Position numbers and translations under genes: made by a program
Shown here: one piece after another, positions 1 to 6,002 of the stretch
How the letters are laid out: every line of letters starts with the position of its first letter
Numbering within the stretch: the stretch's first letter is position 1
From: Candidatus Omnitrophota bacterium
GTDB lineage: Bacteria; Omnitrophota; Gorgyraeia; Aquiviventales; Aquiviventaceae
DNA length: 11,124 nucleotides
Assembly: GCA_016180605.1 (NCBI GenBank)
Contig: JACPAW010000090.1
Coordinates: forward strand, 1 to 11,124
Direction of reading: 5' to 3'
Notes under the pieces: generated by a model
Seen by the model: only the letters and a program-made list of their open reading frames with translations
What the model was told of the DNA's origin: nothing
Database searches by the model: none

Positions 1-1
1 C

Positions 2-379
2 AAGCAAAAGGCCGATTATGTGATCTCCATTGAGTCGCGCGGATTCATTCTAGGCTCCGCACTGGCCTATGCCTTGGGCATTGGTTTTGTGCCGATCCGC
101 AAAGAAGGAAAACTGCCGCACCGGAAGCTGTCGACCTCCTACGAGCTGGAATACGGAGAAGCGGTGGTAGAGATCCATGAAGATGCCGTCAAGGAGGGCT
201 CAAAGGTCATTCTCGTCGATGATGTGTTGGCTACGGGGGGAACGATGAAGGCAGCGACTGAGTTGGTCAGCCAGTTGGGAGCGAAAATTCTGGGAATTTT
301 CTTTCTGATTGAGCTCCGCGATTTAAAGGGGCGAGAGAAATTGAAGAATTTTGAAGTCCATTCTCTCGTCGATTATTGA
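2..379 (+). CDS. apt: Adenine phosphoribosyltransferase, 5' end outside window
   Basis: APRT transfers the phosphoribosyl group of PRPP to adenine, giving AMP in cytosolic purine salvage. The 125 visible residues carry the family signatures in order: IESRGFILG near the start, VPIRKEGKLP (substrate-binding loop region), LEYGEAVVEIHEDA, then the PRPP-binding motif VILVDDVLATGGT and a C-terminal IEL-DLKGREKL segment. APRT is usually about 170-180 aa, so roughly the first 50 residues lie upstream of the window. The frame is open from base 2; the GTG at 20 is internal (V of the IESRG strand), not a start. The stop codon TGA (377-379) lies at the base of the large inverted repeat that leads into the nucleosidase gene on the same strand. 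That neighbour probably produces the adenine used here. Identification is secure. Confidence 0.95.
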   Translation, partial: KQKADYVISIESRGFILGSALAYALGIGFVPIRKEGKLPHRKLSTSYELEYGEAVVEIHEDAVKEGSKVILVDDVLATGGTMKAATELVSQLGAKILGIFFLIELRDLKGREKLKNFEVHSLVDY

Positions 380-494
380 TGATCCCCACACCTATTTCCC
401 GGCCGCAGGCCGCTGAACGCCTGCGAAGGATCTCCGAGTGGTGGCGTTCAGTGCCCCGCCATTCGGCGGGGCAGAAATAGGTGAGGGGATGATC
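378..494 (+). repeat. 117-nt inverted repeat with cloverleaf fold between apt and nucleosidase
   Basis: Bases 378-398 pair with 474-494 in 19 of 21 positions (mismatches at 388/484 and 381/491). Inside this stem lie three nearly contiguous hairpins: 400-404 with 408-412 (CGGCC/GGCCG), 413-421 with 443-451 (CTGAACGCC/GGCGTTCAG, perfect), and 452-460 with 465-473 (a very GC-rich 9-bp stem). The whole fills the gap from the apt stop to the next start. The 3' arm contains AGGTGA (479-484) and the ATG (489) of the nucleosidase, so folding in mRNA would bury the ribosome-binding site. It is either a dispersed palindromic element or a cis-regulatory RNA; the sequence alone does not decide. It is not a tRNA, because the helices are far too long. 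Confidence 0.7.
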
Positions 495-1172
495 GGAATC
501 ATTTGTCCAAGCTCCTTTGAAGCGAAAGCGCTTCGTCGACATGCCTTGAAGAAGCACAGTGTCGTGATGGTTTCGGGGATGGGTAAGCTAAGAGCCCTCT
601 ACGCTTGTACGCGGCTTTCATCGGTTAAGCATCTAAGAGGTATCCTGCTGGTTGGCTTTGCCGGAGGGTTGACTTCCAATTTAAGCGTAGGCGATCTGGC
701 TGAGCCGTCTGTTTTTGTGGAGCAGGACTACAACGCTGAGCCTCTTGAAAAATTCCCTCATCTGATCCGCAAAAGCGGCAGGAAAAAATGGCTGCCGCAA
801 TCCATCCCGGTGACCATGCTGACCCAGGATCGCTTTCTGACGTCAAACCCTTACAAGAAAGGAGCCCCCCCTGATCTGCTTCGCAGATCAATACCGGTGG
901 GACTGAAAGGAGTCCCACCTGATTTGCGTTGCAAATCAATACCGGTGGGACTGAAAGGAGCCTACGCAAGGAAATTCAGCTCCTTGGCTTGTGATATGGA
1001 GTCCTACGCGATAGCTTTTTATTGCGAGAGGCAAAAAATCCGCTATGGAGTGTTGAAGCTGATCTCCGACTGCGCCGATCAGGATGCCAGCCACGATTTT
1101 CTTAAGGCTTGCCAAGAATTAGCACCGAAGCTCAATGAGGTGGTTCTAGAAGCGGCAAAGAGGATGGCCTAG
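489..1172 (+). CDS. MTA/SAH nucleosidase-family protein with in-frame repeat insertion
   Basis: Nucleosidase/phosphorylase superfamily (PNP_UDP_1), closest by eye to MtnN (Pfs), which cleaves methylthioadenosine and S-adenosylhomocysteine to free adenine. 227 aa from ATG 489, preceded by AGGTGA; the GTG at 438 would add residues encoded by the inverted repeat and is rejected. Family landmarks: N-terminal IGIICPSSFEA with Glu11, GMGK, VGFAGGL, DRF, CDMESYAIA with Glu171, and LISDCAD with Asp194, matching the catalytic Glu/Glu/Asp of MtnN. Residues 124-155 are two 16-residue repeats (consensus KGVPPDLLRKSIPVGL) encoded by the 48-bp palindromic element. Removing them restores 22 residues between DRF and the catalytic Glu, the same spacing I recall for E. 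coli MtnN. The N-terminal half is shorter than in E. coli. Its 3' end overlaps the convergent radical SAM gene by 4 bp. Exact substrate is unproven. Confidence 0.85.
   Translation: MIGIICPSSFEAKALRRHALKKHSVVMVSGMGKLRALYACTRLSSVKHLRGILLVGFAGGLTSNLSVGDLAEPSVFVEQDYNAEPLEKFPHLIRKSGRKKWLPQSIPVTMLTQDRFLTSNPYKKGAPPDLLRRSIPVGLKGVPPDLRCKSIPVGLKGAYARKFSSLACDMESYAIAFYCERQKIRYGVLKLISDCADQDASHDFLKACQELAPKLNEVVLEAAKRMA
858..905 (+). repeat. 48-bp palindromic repeat, copy 1 (inside nucleosidase)
   Basis: Unit begins with AAAGGAG (858-864). The inner hairpin is GATCTGC (873-879), loop TTC, GCAGATC (883-889). Compared with the GATTTGC/GCAAATC of the other copies, this is a matched change on both arms. The right outer arm GGTGGGACT is at 896-904. 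The left outer arm (863-871) has decayed to a C run and pairs with two mismatches. It is read in frame as 16 codons and abuts copy 2. Confidence 0.9.
906..953 (+). repeat. 48-bp palindromic repeat, copy 2 (inside nucleosidase)
   Basis: AAAGGAG at 906-912; outer stem AGTCCCACC (911-919) with GGTGGGACT (944-952), 9 perfect pairs; inner hairpin GATTTGC (921-927), loop GTT, GCAAATC (931-937). The loop differs from the TTC of the other copies, while the stem is unchanged. It is followed by a further AAAGGAG (954-960) where the normal nucleosidase sequence resumes. The unit encodes KGVPPDLRCKSIPVGL in frame. Confidence 0.92.
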
Positions 1173-2767
1173 CAATGGTACTCCGTGCGCACCAGAGATG
1201 GATGCTGCAACCAGGGGATGCGCAAAGTCAGGCTCGTCCATGAAGCCAGGGGCAAGGCTAACCAAGACCGCAGTTGCGTTCCAAGCCGAATCGGGCCGAA
1301 CTCTTCTTGAATCGTCCGGAGCATTTTGCGGGCGCGCTCACGGGCAATGGTTGTAGGGCCCATCCACATGGCTGGCCGCAAGGCAGGGATCGCATCGAGA
1401 ATGTCCTTACGGTAGCGTTGCGCACAAGCGCGCAGCCGGGCGTTCGTGGAATCTTTAAGGGTTTGGTAGCCCAGCCACCAAGTTTCCACGGACCGGATGA
1501 TAGAAGGTCCTAGGCGCTCGAAATCCTGCTGGAAGCATTGCCGCTGGATCTTCTGCAATTGGGGTGTGGTCATCGTGGGGTGCTGCACGACGTTATAAAA
1601 GCCGGTGCATCGGCGATAAAATGCCTGACGGCTTTCTATGAATTTTTTGCGCAGTCTTCCTTCCGCGATGACGCGTTGGTAGAAGGGAGTTCCCGGAACG
1701 GGTCCGTAAATGAGAAACTGTGTAAAGGTGGGTTCCAGGGCCAACAAATCATTGAGTTCTTCTTGAATGATCTCTGGCGTTTGGTAATCAAAACCGACGA
1801 TCATGGAAGTGAGCGTGTTAATGCCATGCGACCGCAGATCTTTGACCAAATCATCGATCGGCCGGCCCTGCTGTTTGGCAAAGTTGGAGCGCCGGCCTTC
1901 ATAGCCCATCCAGACTCCGGAAATCCCCATTTCCAAAAGCTCGCAGATTTGGTATTGGGAGAGCGCTTTGACGCTGGAGAAGACAAACATCGGCAGATCC
2001 ACGTTGGCTTTACGGACACATTCCAAAAGCTCGAGGGCGCGTCGCTTATTGAGCAGAAAATCCTCATCGAGGACGGTGAATTTGATGGCGGGGTTATGGT
2101 TGCGGTAACGCATGAGCACCTGGAAAATATCTCGACCGCTGGGAAGCAGCCGGATGTGCCGCCGCTTGAAGAAATGGGAGGTACAGCAAAAGTCGCACCC
2201 GTTGGGGCAGCCGAGTCCCGCAAAAACCATTCCGTTTTCACCGATAGACTGAGAGAATACTTGCAGGCCGTTGATGATCAGCGGGTGGTCATAAGGCATC
2301 GATTTGGGCGGTTTGCCCAAAAGCCGGCGAAGGAAGGCGACCCCTTCCTCTCTGCAGATAAAATCACCGTAAGGTTTTAGTTCTTCGTCATCCAGGACGG
2401 TTCCATAGCCTCCGAGGATGATTTTGGACTGGGGGGAATACTGCCGGATCAACTCGACGACCCGGCGCATTTTATGGAAGACGCTTAAGATAAACGATAC
2501 GCCGATGTACTCGTAGCCCCGCTTGAGCTCTCGAATCAGTTCGCGCTCGCTAGGATACTGCAGAACCACGGTGGGAGTATCCAGATTATGCGCGATGTAT
2601 TCCAGCGAGAAATGAAGTTGGTAGGAGCGCGGGCTAAAACAGCCTTGGGCCCGGGTTACTTGTTCATGCAAAAGCTCATAGCCTACGGATATCCCATCTC
2701 CGTGAGGCTTCCCAAGAGGTCTGCAAACGCTCGTCAGCAGCAAGCGCGGTGGTTTTGAAGGGTTCAT
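1169..2767 (-). CDS. Radical SAM protein with B12-binding-like N-terminal domain
   Basis: 532 aa. The radical SAM 4Fe-4S motif is C187-x3-C191-x2-C194 (CPNGCDFC), so the enzyme should cleave S-adenosylmethionine reductively to a 5'-deoxyadenosyl radical. Residues about 50-150 form an alternating strand/helix domain typical of the cobalamin-binding-like domain of this class (YIGVSFI, KIILGGYGTVLDD, DFICREEG), but the DxHxxG cobalamin ligand motif is not visible. LDEDF (233-237) and FGPVPGT-like YGPVPGT (354-360) suit the barrel. The C-terminal ~150 residues are Arg- and Trp-rich and unassigned. Start ATG is at 2765-2767; no clear SD precedes it. It is transcribed divergently from the two-component system across a 192-bp gap, and convergently with the nucleosidase, with overlapping stop codons. 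The substrate is unknown. Confidence 0.85.
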   Translation of the reverse strand: MNPSKPPRLLLTSVCRPLGKPHGDGISVGYELLHEQVTRAQGCFSPRSYQLHFSLEYIAHNLDTPTVVLQYPSERELIRELKRGYEYIGVSFILSVFHKMRRVVELIRQYSPQSKIILGGYGTVLDDEELKPYGDFICREEGVAFLRRLLGKPPKSMPYDHPLIINGLQVFSQSIGENGMVFAGLGCPNGCDFCCTSHFFKRRHIRLLPSGRDIFQVLMRYRNHNPAIKFTVLDEDFLLNKRRALELLECVRKANVDLPMFVFSSVKALSQYQICELLEMGISGVWMGYEGRRSNFAKQQGRPIDDLVKDLRSHGINTLTSMIVGFDYQTPEIIQEELNDLLALEPTFTQFLIYGPVPGTPFYQRVIAEGRLRKKFIESRQAFYRRCTGFYNVVQHPTMTTPQLQKIQRQCFQQDFERLGPSIIRSVETWWLGYQTLKDSTNARLRACAQRYRKDILDAIPALRPAMWMGPTTIARERARKMLRTIQEEFGPIRLGTQLRSWLALPLASWTSLTLRIPWLQHPSLVRTEYHC

Positions 2768-2856
2768 GAAACAACCATTTTGAGGCTCGCTTCAAGTCGA
2801 TTCCATGATGTATATCAGTATGCTGAGGTTCAGGGATAGGCTCCAGGATTAAGAAA

Positions 2857-2903
2857 TTGTCATGAAAACTTCATGCAGGTCTTAATGTCCTCTTTGTTAG
2901 GAT
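2857..2903 (+). promoter_or_regulatory. Direct-repeat operator and promoter of the two-component operon
   Basis: Three direct half-sites at 10-12 bp spacing: TTGTCAT (2857-2863), CTTCATG (2869-2875) and CTTAATG (2881-2887). This is the arrangement bound by OmpR-family regulators. A possible -10 hexamer TAGGAT lies at 2898-2903, so the sites overlap the -35 region, as expected for an activator. A near copy with the same distance to a -10-like hexamer follows the kinase gene at 5196. The first half-site resembles the PhoB heptamer, but the others do not. Binding by the adjacent regulator is inferred. Confidence 0.5.
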
Positions 2904-2959
2904 AGAAGCCAAACAAAGCGGGCGTTGGATTGTAAGCTAAACGGAAAGCGAGGAGTGTC

Positions 2960-3661
2960 ATGAGAATTCTAGTCGTCGAAGATGATTCGCGGGTTGCAAG
3001 CTTCATTCGTCGCGGCCTTCGCGAAGAACACTATACGGTAGACACCGCAAAAGATGGCGAAGATGCGCTCTTTTTGGCTCAAACCAACGAATATGACCTG
3101 ATTATCCTGGATATTATGCTTCCGAAGAAAAGCGGGCTGGAGGTACTCAAGACCTTGCGGCAAGAGCGGGTTCATGTGCCTGTTTTGGTTCTGACGGCGA
3201 AGGATGAGCTTCAGGATAAGGTCAACGGGCTGAATGCGGGGGCAGATGACTATTTGACTAAGCCTTTTGGTTTCGAGGAGCTTTTGGCGCGCGTTCGAGC
3301 GCTTTTGCGGCGCAGAGGCGAAATGGTGCCCACGGTGCTCCGCATCGAGGATTTGGAGATGGATGTGCTGCGCCACCGGGTAACGCGATCCGGACGCCTG
3401 TTGAATTTGACGGCTCGGGAGCATGGGATTCTTGAGTATATGTTGCGCCATGCCGATGAGTTAGTCACCCGCACCATGCTTGCCGAGCATGTCTGGGAAC
3501 ATGATTTTGATCCTCTCTCGAATGTCATTGATGTTCACATCGCTCGTCTTAGACAGAAAATCGATCAGGGTTTTTCCCCGCCTCTTCTGCAAACCATACG
3601 CGGTAGGGGCTACCTTCTTAAGGCTCCTGAACACTCAAAAAAAGTGATCCAAAAAACATAA
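2960..3661 (+). CDS. OmpR-family response regulator
   Basis: 233-aa DNA-binding response regulator. The receiver domain (1-115) has the full acidic and switch set: D8, D9, phospho-acceptor D51 in LIILDIMLP, T79 and K101 in LTKPF. The winged-helix output domain (about 125-225) has NLTAREHGILEYML, the recognition-helix region SNVIDVHIARLRQKID and the C-terminal wing IRGRGYLL. The length is normal. The start ATG follows AGGAG (2951-2955) at a 4-nt spacing. By eye it resembles the CusR/CzcR/MprA-like branch often linked to metal or envelope stress, but that does not establish the signal. The kinase gene starts 9 bp downstream, so the two are one operon. Upstream direct repeats suggest autoregulation. 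The last dozen residues after YLLKAPE are a short basic tail. Confidence 0.95.
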   Translation: MRILVVEDDSRVASFIRRGLREEHYTVDTAKDGEDALFLAQTNEYDLIILDIMLPKKSGLEVLKTLRQERVHVPVLVLTAKDELQDKVNGLNAGADDYLTKPFGFEELLARVRALLRRRGEMVPTVLRIEDLEMDVLRHRVTRSGRLLNLTAREHGILEYMLRHADELVTRTMLAEHVWEHDFDPLSNVIDVHIARLRQKIDQGFSPPLLQTIRGRGYLLKAPEHSKKVIQKT

Positions 3662-3670
3662 GGCATCAAG

Positions 3671-5185
3671 ATGCGTTCCTGGCTTACATGGTCCCGGCAC
3701 CGGACTAAAACCCGTGTCCGCTCCATGCGCTATTCCATCCTGGGCTGGTACGTCGGGGTTCTAGCACTCATTCTCTGTTTGTTTAGCGCTGCCCTTTATG
3801 GAATCGTATGGGTGCGTCTATCCCGCGCCATCGATCGGACGCTGGTCTTAAAAGCAGAAGGGCTTGCGGGATCCATTTATGCTTTCTGGAGTGCAGAGCG
3901 CTCGGCAGTCGGTTCCGGTCCAGGAAACTGGACGGACGCTCCCTCGCCAACGCTTGAAAGTGAAGTTTGGCGTGGCCGGTTCGTGGATTTGCTCAGCCGC
4001 TGGGCACAAAGCACAGGACAGCTAGACGCCGGAGGCTGGGTTCAGCTGACAGACCGCTCCGGGCGGTCGCTTGGGGCATCCACACAGTTTGCAAAACTAG
4101 GTCTGTCTCTTTCCCAGGAATCGTTGGATGCCGCACAGACGGGCCAGATCGCTTATGAAACCATCCAACTTCCGCAGGAGCACTATCGGCTGCTGGCACA
4201 TCCTGTCATGGAGCAGGGCAGGGTGCTCTACATTGTGCTGATTGCCGATTCTTTAGAGCAAGTCGATGAGTTCCTTCGCCAATTGCGCAATTGGCTGCTG
4301 GTGCTAGCTCCTTTAGCCCTTTTGCTGACTAGCTTAGTAGGCTGGTTGCTGACCAATGCGGCCATGGAGCCGGTGTCCCAGATGATTGAGAAAGCCCAGC
4401 GCATTGGCAGCGGCCATCTCCATGAGCGCATCGAGGTTCCAAAGACCGGCGATGAGGTAGAACGGTTGGCCGCAACCTTCAATGAGATGTTGGAGCGGGT
4501 AGAACAGATGGTTAAGCGGATGCGTCAATTCAGCGCGGCTGCGTCCCATGAGCTGCGCACGCCGCTGACCATTATGCAAGGAGAGCTCGAGCTGTTGTTG
4601 CGCCGCGAGCGTGAAGCGGAAGAGTACAAGCGTGTTCTGCAGGTGCAACTCGATACGGTTAAAGAAATGACGCATACGGTAGAACAGCTGCTCATGTTAG
4701 CCCGTAGCGAGGTCGTGGATGGCGCTTTGGAATGGCGCTCCGTGGAATTATCCTCCCTTGTCCATGAAGTCATGCGGACGCTGAAGACTCCGAATAACGG
4801 AAATCGTTGTGAGCTGTTGCTCAATATTAAGGAACCCGTTTTGATTCAAGGGGAGCCGCATCTTTTAACTCGGCTTCTGACCAACCTGATTGATAATGCG
4901 ATTCGGTACACTCCTGCTACGGGGCATATTACGGTGCGCGTGGATGCCGTTGATACGGAGGCCTGTTTGTGCGTGGAAGATACGGGAAAGGGGATTCCTC
5001 CGGAAGAAATGCCGCATATTTTTGACCGCTTTTTCAAGCCCACTTTATCCGCAAGTCCCCATTCTACAGGGCTGGGTCTGGGGCTTTGCCGCTGGATTGC
5101 CGAGGTGCATCACGGCCGCCTGGATGTGTCTAGCTACCCAGAACAAGGAACCCGTGTGACTCTTTGGCTGCCACGTTTGCGTTAG
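3671..5185 (+). CDS. Membrane sensor histidine kinase
   Basis: 504-aa sensor kinase, partner of the regulator immediately upstream. Order of parts: basic cytoplasmic N-terminus; transmembrane helix about 24-48; extracytoplasmic sensor domain about 49-203 (no recognised fold; Trp-rich segment near 75-115); second transmembrane helix about 205-228; HAMP linker about 229-280; dimerisation/phosphoacceptor helix with H293 in ASHELRTPLT; catalytic ATPase domain with N-box N405-x3-N409 (NLIDNAIRY), G1 box D437 (DTGKGIP), F-box IFDRFFKP and G2 box from G467 (GLGLGL). All catalytic motifs are intact. ATG 3671 is taken as the start because it is first in frame after the regulator; Met19 (3725) is an alternative just ahead of the first helix. 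The SD is weak, suggesting coupling to the upstream gene. The architecture matches heavy-metal-type sensors; the ligand is unknown. Confidence 0.94.
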   Translation: MRSWLTWSRHRTKTRVRSMRYSILGWYVGVLALILCLFSAALYGIVWVRLSRAIDRTLVLKAEGLAGSIYAFWSAERSAVGSGPGNWTDAPSPTLESEVWRGRFVDLLSRWAQSTGQLDAGGWVQLTDRSGRSLGASTQFAKLGLSLSQESLDAAQTGQIAYETIQLPQEHYRLLAHPVMEQGRVLYIVLIADSLEQVDEFLRQLRNWLLVLAPLALLLTSLVGWLLTNAAMEPVSQMIEKAQRIGSGHLHERIEVPKTGDEVERLAATFNEMLERVEQMVKRMRQFSAAASHELRTPLTIMQGELELLLRREREAEEYKRVLQVQLDTVKEMTHTVEQLLMLARSEVVDGALEWRSVELSSLVHEVMRTLKTPNNGNRCELLLNIKEPVLIQGEPHLLTRLLTNLIDNAIRYTPATGHITVRVDAVDTEACLCVEDTGKGIPPEEMPHIFDRFFKPTLSASPHSTGLGLGLCRWIAEVHHGRLDVSSYPEQGTRVTLWLPRLR

Positions 5186-5195
5186 GGTGAAGAAA

Positions 5196-5241
5196 CTGTC
5201 ATCAAAAAGTTAACGTTCTGTGAGTATTGCCTTGCTATGCT
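5196..5241 (+). promoter_or_regulatory. Second operator copy and promoter of the small-gene unit
   Basis: Half-sites spaced 11 bp apart: CTGTCAT (5196-5202), AAGTTAA (5207-5213) and CTGTGAG (5218-5224). A -10-like TATGCT lies at 5236-5241, 40 bp after the first half-site; the corresponding distance upstream of the regulator gene is 41 bp. The first stretch TGTCAT-x-AAAA is shared with the operator at 2857. This suggests that the same regulator drives the transcript that ends at the 6097-6133 terminator. It is inferred from similarity only. Confidence 0.4.
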
Positions 5242-5492
5242 GCTGCCCAGTGCTAGTCAGGTCAAAGAAAGGGGGTGAAGCAGAGAAGGAAGGCGTTGAC
5301 GGGCAACGGTGGGAAATCAGTTTTTTACCGCTTGAAGATGCGGGTGGGTGGCCGGCGATGAGAGTGCAAGGGCAGAAAAAGATTCGTCAAAAATTTGAGA
5401 AACTCAGCCAAAGAGGAGTCCCACCTGATTTGCTTCGCAAATCAATACCGGTGGGACTTAAAGGAGCCAACAATGTGGGGATCGTCCTCTAA
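5220..5492 (+). CDS. Doubtful small ORF ending in repeat copy 3
   Basis: Open frame of 90 aa from GTG 5220, with no SD; the start overlaps the proposed operator, so any real start must lie further in. It begins with a short Leu/Cys-rich hydrophobic stretch, then a hydrophilic segment (EGVDGQRWEISFLPLEDAGG, about residues 24-43) that looks protein-like. From residue 65 it reads through palindromic repeat copy 3 in exactly the frame used in the nucleosidase (GVPPDLLRKSIPVGLKG), then stops ten codons later. It could be a small exported protein whose 3' end was replaced by the repeat, or a leader region that happens to be open. No family is recognised. Confidence 0.25.
   Translation: MSIALLCCCPVLVRSKKGGEAEKEGVDGQRWEISFLPLEDAGGWPAMRVQGQKKIRQKFEKLSQRGVPPDLLRKSIPVGLKGANNVGIVL
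5412..5459 (+). repeat. 48-bp palindromic repeat, copy 3 (upstream of winged-helix gene)
   Basis: Outer stem AGTCCCACC (5417-5425) with GGTGGGACT (5450-5458), 9 perfect pairs; inner hairpin GATTTGC (5427-5433), loop TTC, GCAAATC (5437-5443). The left flank is AGAGGAG (5412-5418) and the right flank AAAGGAG (5460-5466). The right flank lies 6 nt before ATG 5473 and serves as its SD. Confidence 0.92.
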
Positions 5493-5904
5493 CAACGGCA
5501 CCACCTGCATGGAAGCAGACTTGGGATCGCGAGGTTCTATCATCACAGAGCTTGGATTGACGGAGGGGGAAGTGCTCACTCACTTGGAAGAATCAGGCCC
5601 GACCGGTTTGAGGCGTTTGACACTCTTGCTTGCGCGCCCCCCACACTATGTCGTGATGGCGGTCGGCTCTTTAATCCGCCAAGGCTTGATCAAGGACTTT
5701 CGAGGAGATTGGGATTTGGTGGTGGCCGTCAATTACCCTATGAGCTATTCTCCCGATTCGCTTACCGGCCGGATTCAGAATCTAAAAGGCGACACTGCTC
5801 ATGTTCGAACAACAACTCATGGCAATGATGATTATGCAGGCAAAGATATTAGAGCCCCAGCAGCGTGCGAGGCAGACCGCAATGGACCTTCCCCGCGTGA
5901 GTAA
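5473..5904 (+). CDS. Small winged-helix protein (DUF2582-like)
   Basis: 143 aa from ATG 5473, which has an AAGGAG SD 6 nt upstream, supplied by repeat copy 3; the ORF is open further upstream, but only through the repeat. Residues about 25-85 (LTEGEVLTHLEESGPTGLRR, then VVMAVGSLIRQGLI) read as a compact winged helix-turn-helix of the kind seen in DUF2582-type proteins: a start helix, a Gly-Pro turn, a second helix, and an MAVGxLIRxGL recognition helix followed by a hairpin strand DWDLVVAV. This suggests DNA binding, but no target is known. The last ~50 residues are low-complexity, look unlike a folded protein and overlap another small ORF, so the natural end may once have been elsewhere. It lies downstream of a candidate regulator-controlled promoter and may be a target of the two-component system. 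Confidence 0.55.
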   Translation: MWGSSSNNGTTCMEADLGSRGSIITELGLTEGEVLTHLEESGPTGLRRLTLLLARPPHYVVMAVGSLIRQGLIKDFRGDWDLVVAVNYPMSYSPDSLTGRIQNLKGDTAHVRTTTHGNDDYAGKDIRAPAACEADRNGPSPRE

Positions 5905-5989
5905 GGCTATCGGCTCGTCAAAGACAATGGTGCCACAGGCTCGCAACAGGATGGGAAGAGACTCAGAAAAAACTTTCTCAGGCATTTGA
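5801..5989 (+). CDS. Doubtful 62-aa ORF overlapping the winged-helix gene
   Basis: ATG 5801 in the +1 frame relative to the winged-helix gene, overlapping its last 104 bases. The N-terminus is Met/Gln/Leu-rich (MFEQQLMAMMIMQAKI) and could form an amphipathic helix; the rest is basic. It has only a weak SD (AAAAGG). It looks more protein-like than the frame it overlaps, so it could be a separate translationally coupled small protein, the displaced 3' end of the winged-helix gene after a frameshift, or chance. No family is recognised. Confidence 0.25.
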   Translation: MFEQQLMAMMIMQAKILEPQQRARQTAMDLPRVSKAIGSSKTMVPQARNRMGRDSEKTFSGI

Positions 5990-6002
5990 GCGGAGGTAAC
6001 CA

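Noticed and set aside
438..488. N-terminal extension of the nucleosidase from GTG 438
   Set aside because: The added 17 residues are encoded by the inverted repeat, and the family N-terminus (IGII) begins right at ATG 489, which has its own SD.
378..494. tRNA gene
   Set aside because: The arms form a cloverleaf, but the closing stem is 21 bp, the loops lack tRNA-conserved bases and the element is 117 nt with no CCA or anticodon geometry.
267..557. 96-aa minus-strand frame across the apt-nucleosidase junction
   Set aside because: It is an antisense shadow of apt and the inverted repeat, with no start signal.
858..960. CRISPR-like array
   Set aside because: The units adjoin directly with no variable spacers, are strongly palindromic and are translated inside a gene; no cas gene is present.
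625..969. 114-aa minus-strand frame containing two repeats (LLSVPPVLIC-like)
   Set aside because: The peptide repetition merely reflects the palindromic DNA units read on the other strand; the rest is antisense to the nucleosidase.
1538..2380. 280-aa open frame on the plus strand opposite the radical SAM gene
   Set aside because: It lies wholly antisense to a gene with clear CxxxCxxC and family motifs; its composition is that of a shadow frame and it has no SD.
2969..3451. 160-aa minus-strand frame opposite the response regulator
   Set aside because: It is antisense to a gene with every receiver and winged-helix motif intact, so it is a shadow frame.
5196..5224. A true Pho box (PhoB site)
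   Set aside because: Only the first heptamer matches the consensus; the second and third repeats diverge, and the kinase shows no PhoR-specific features that I can identify.
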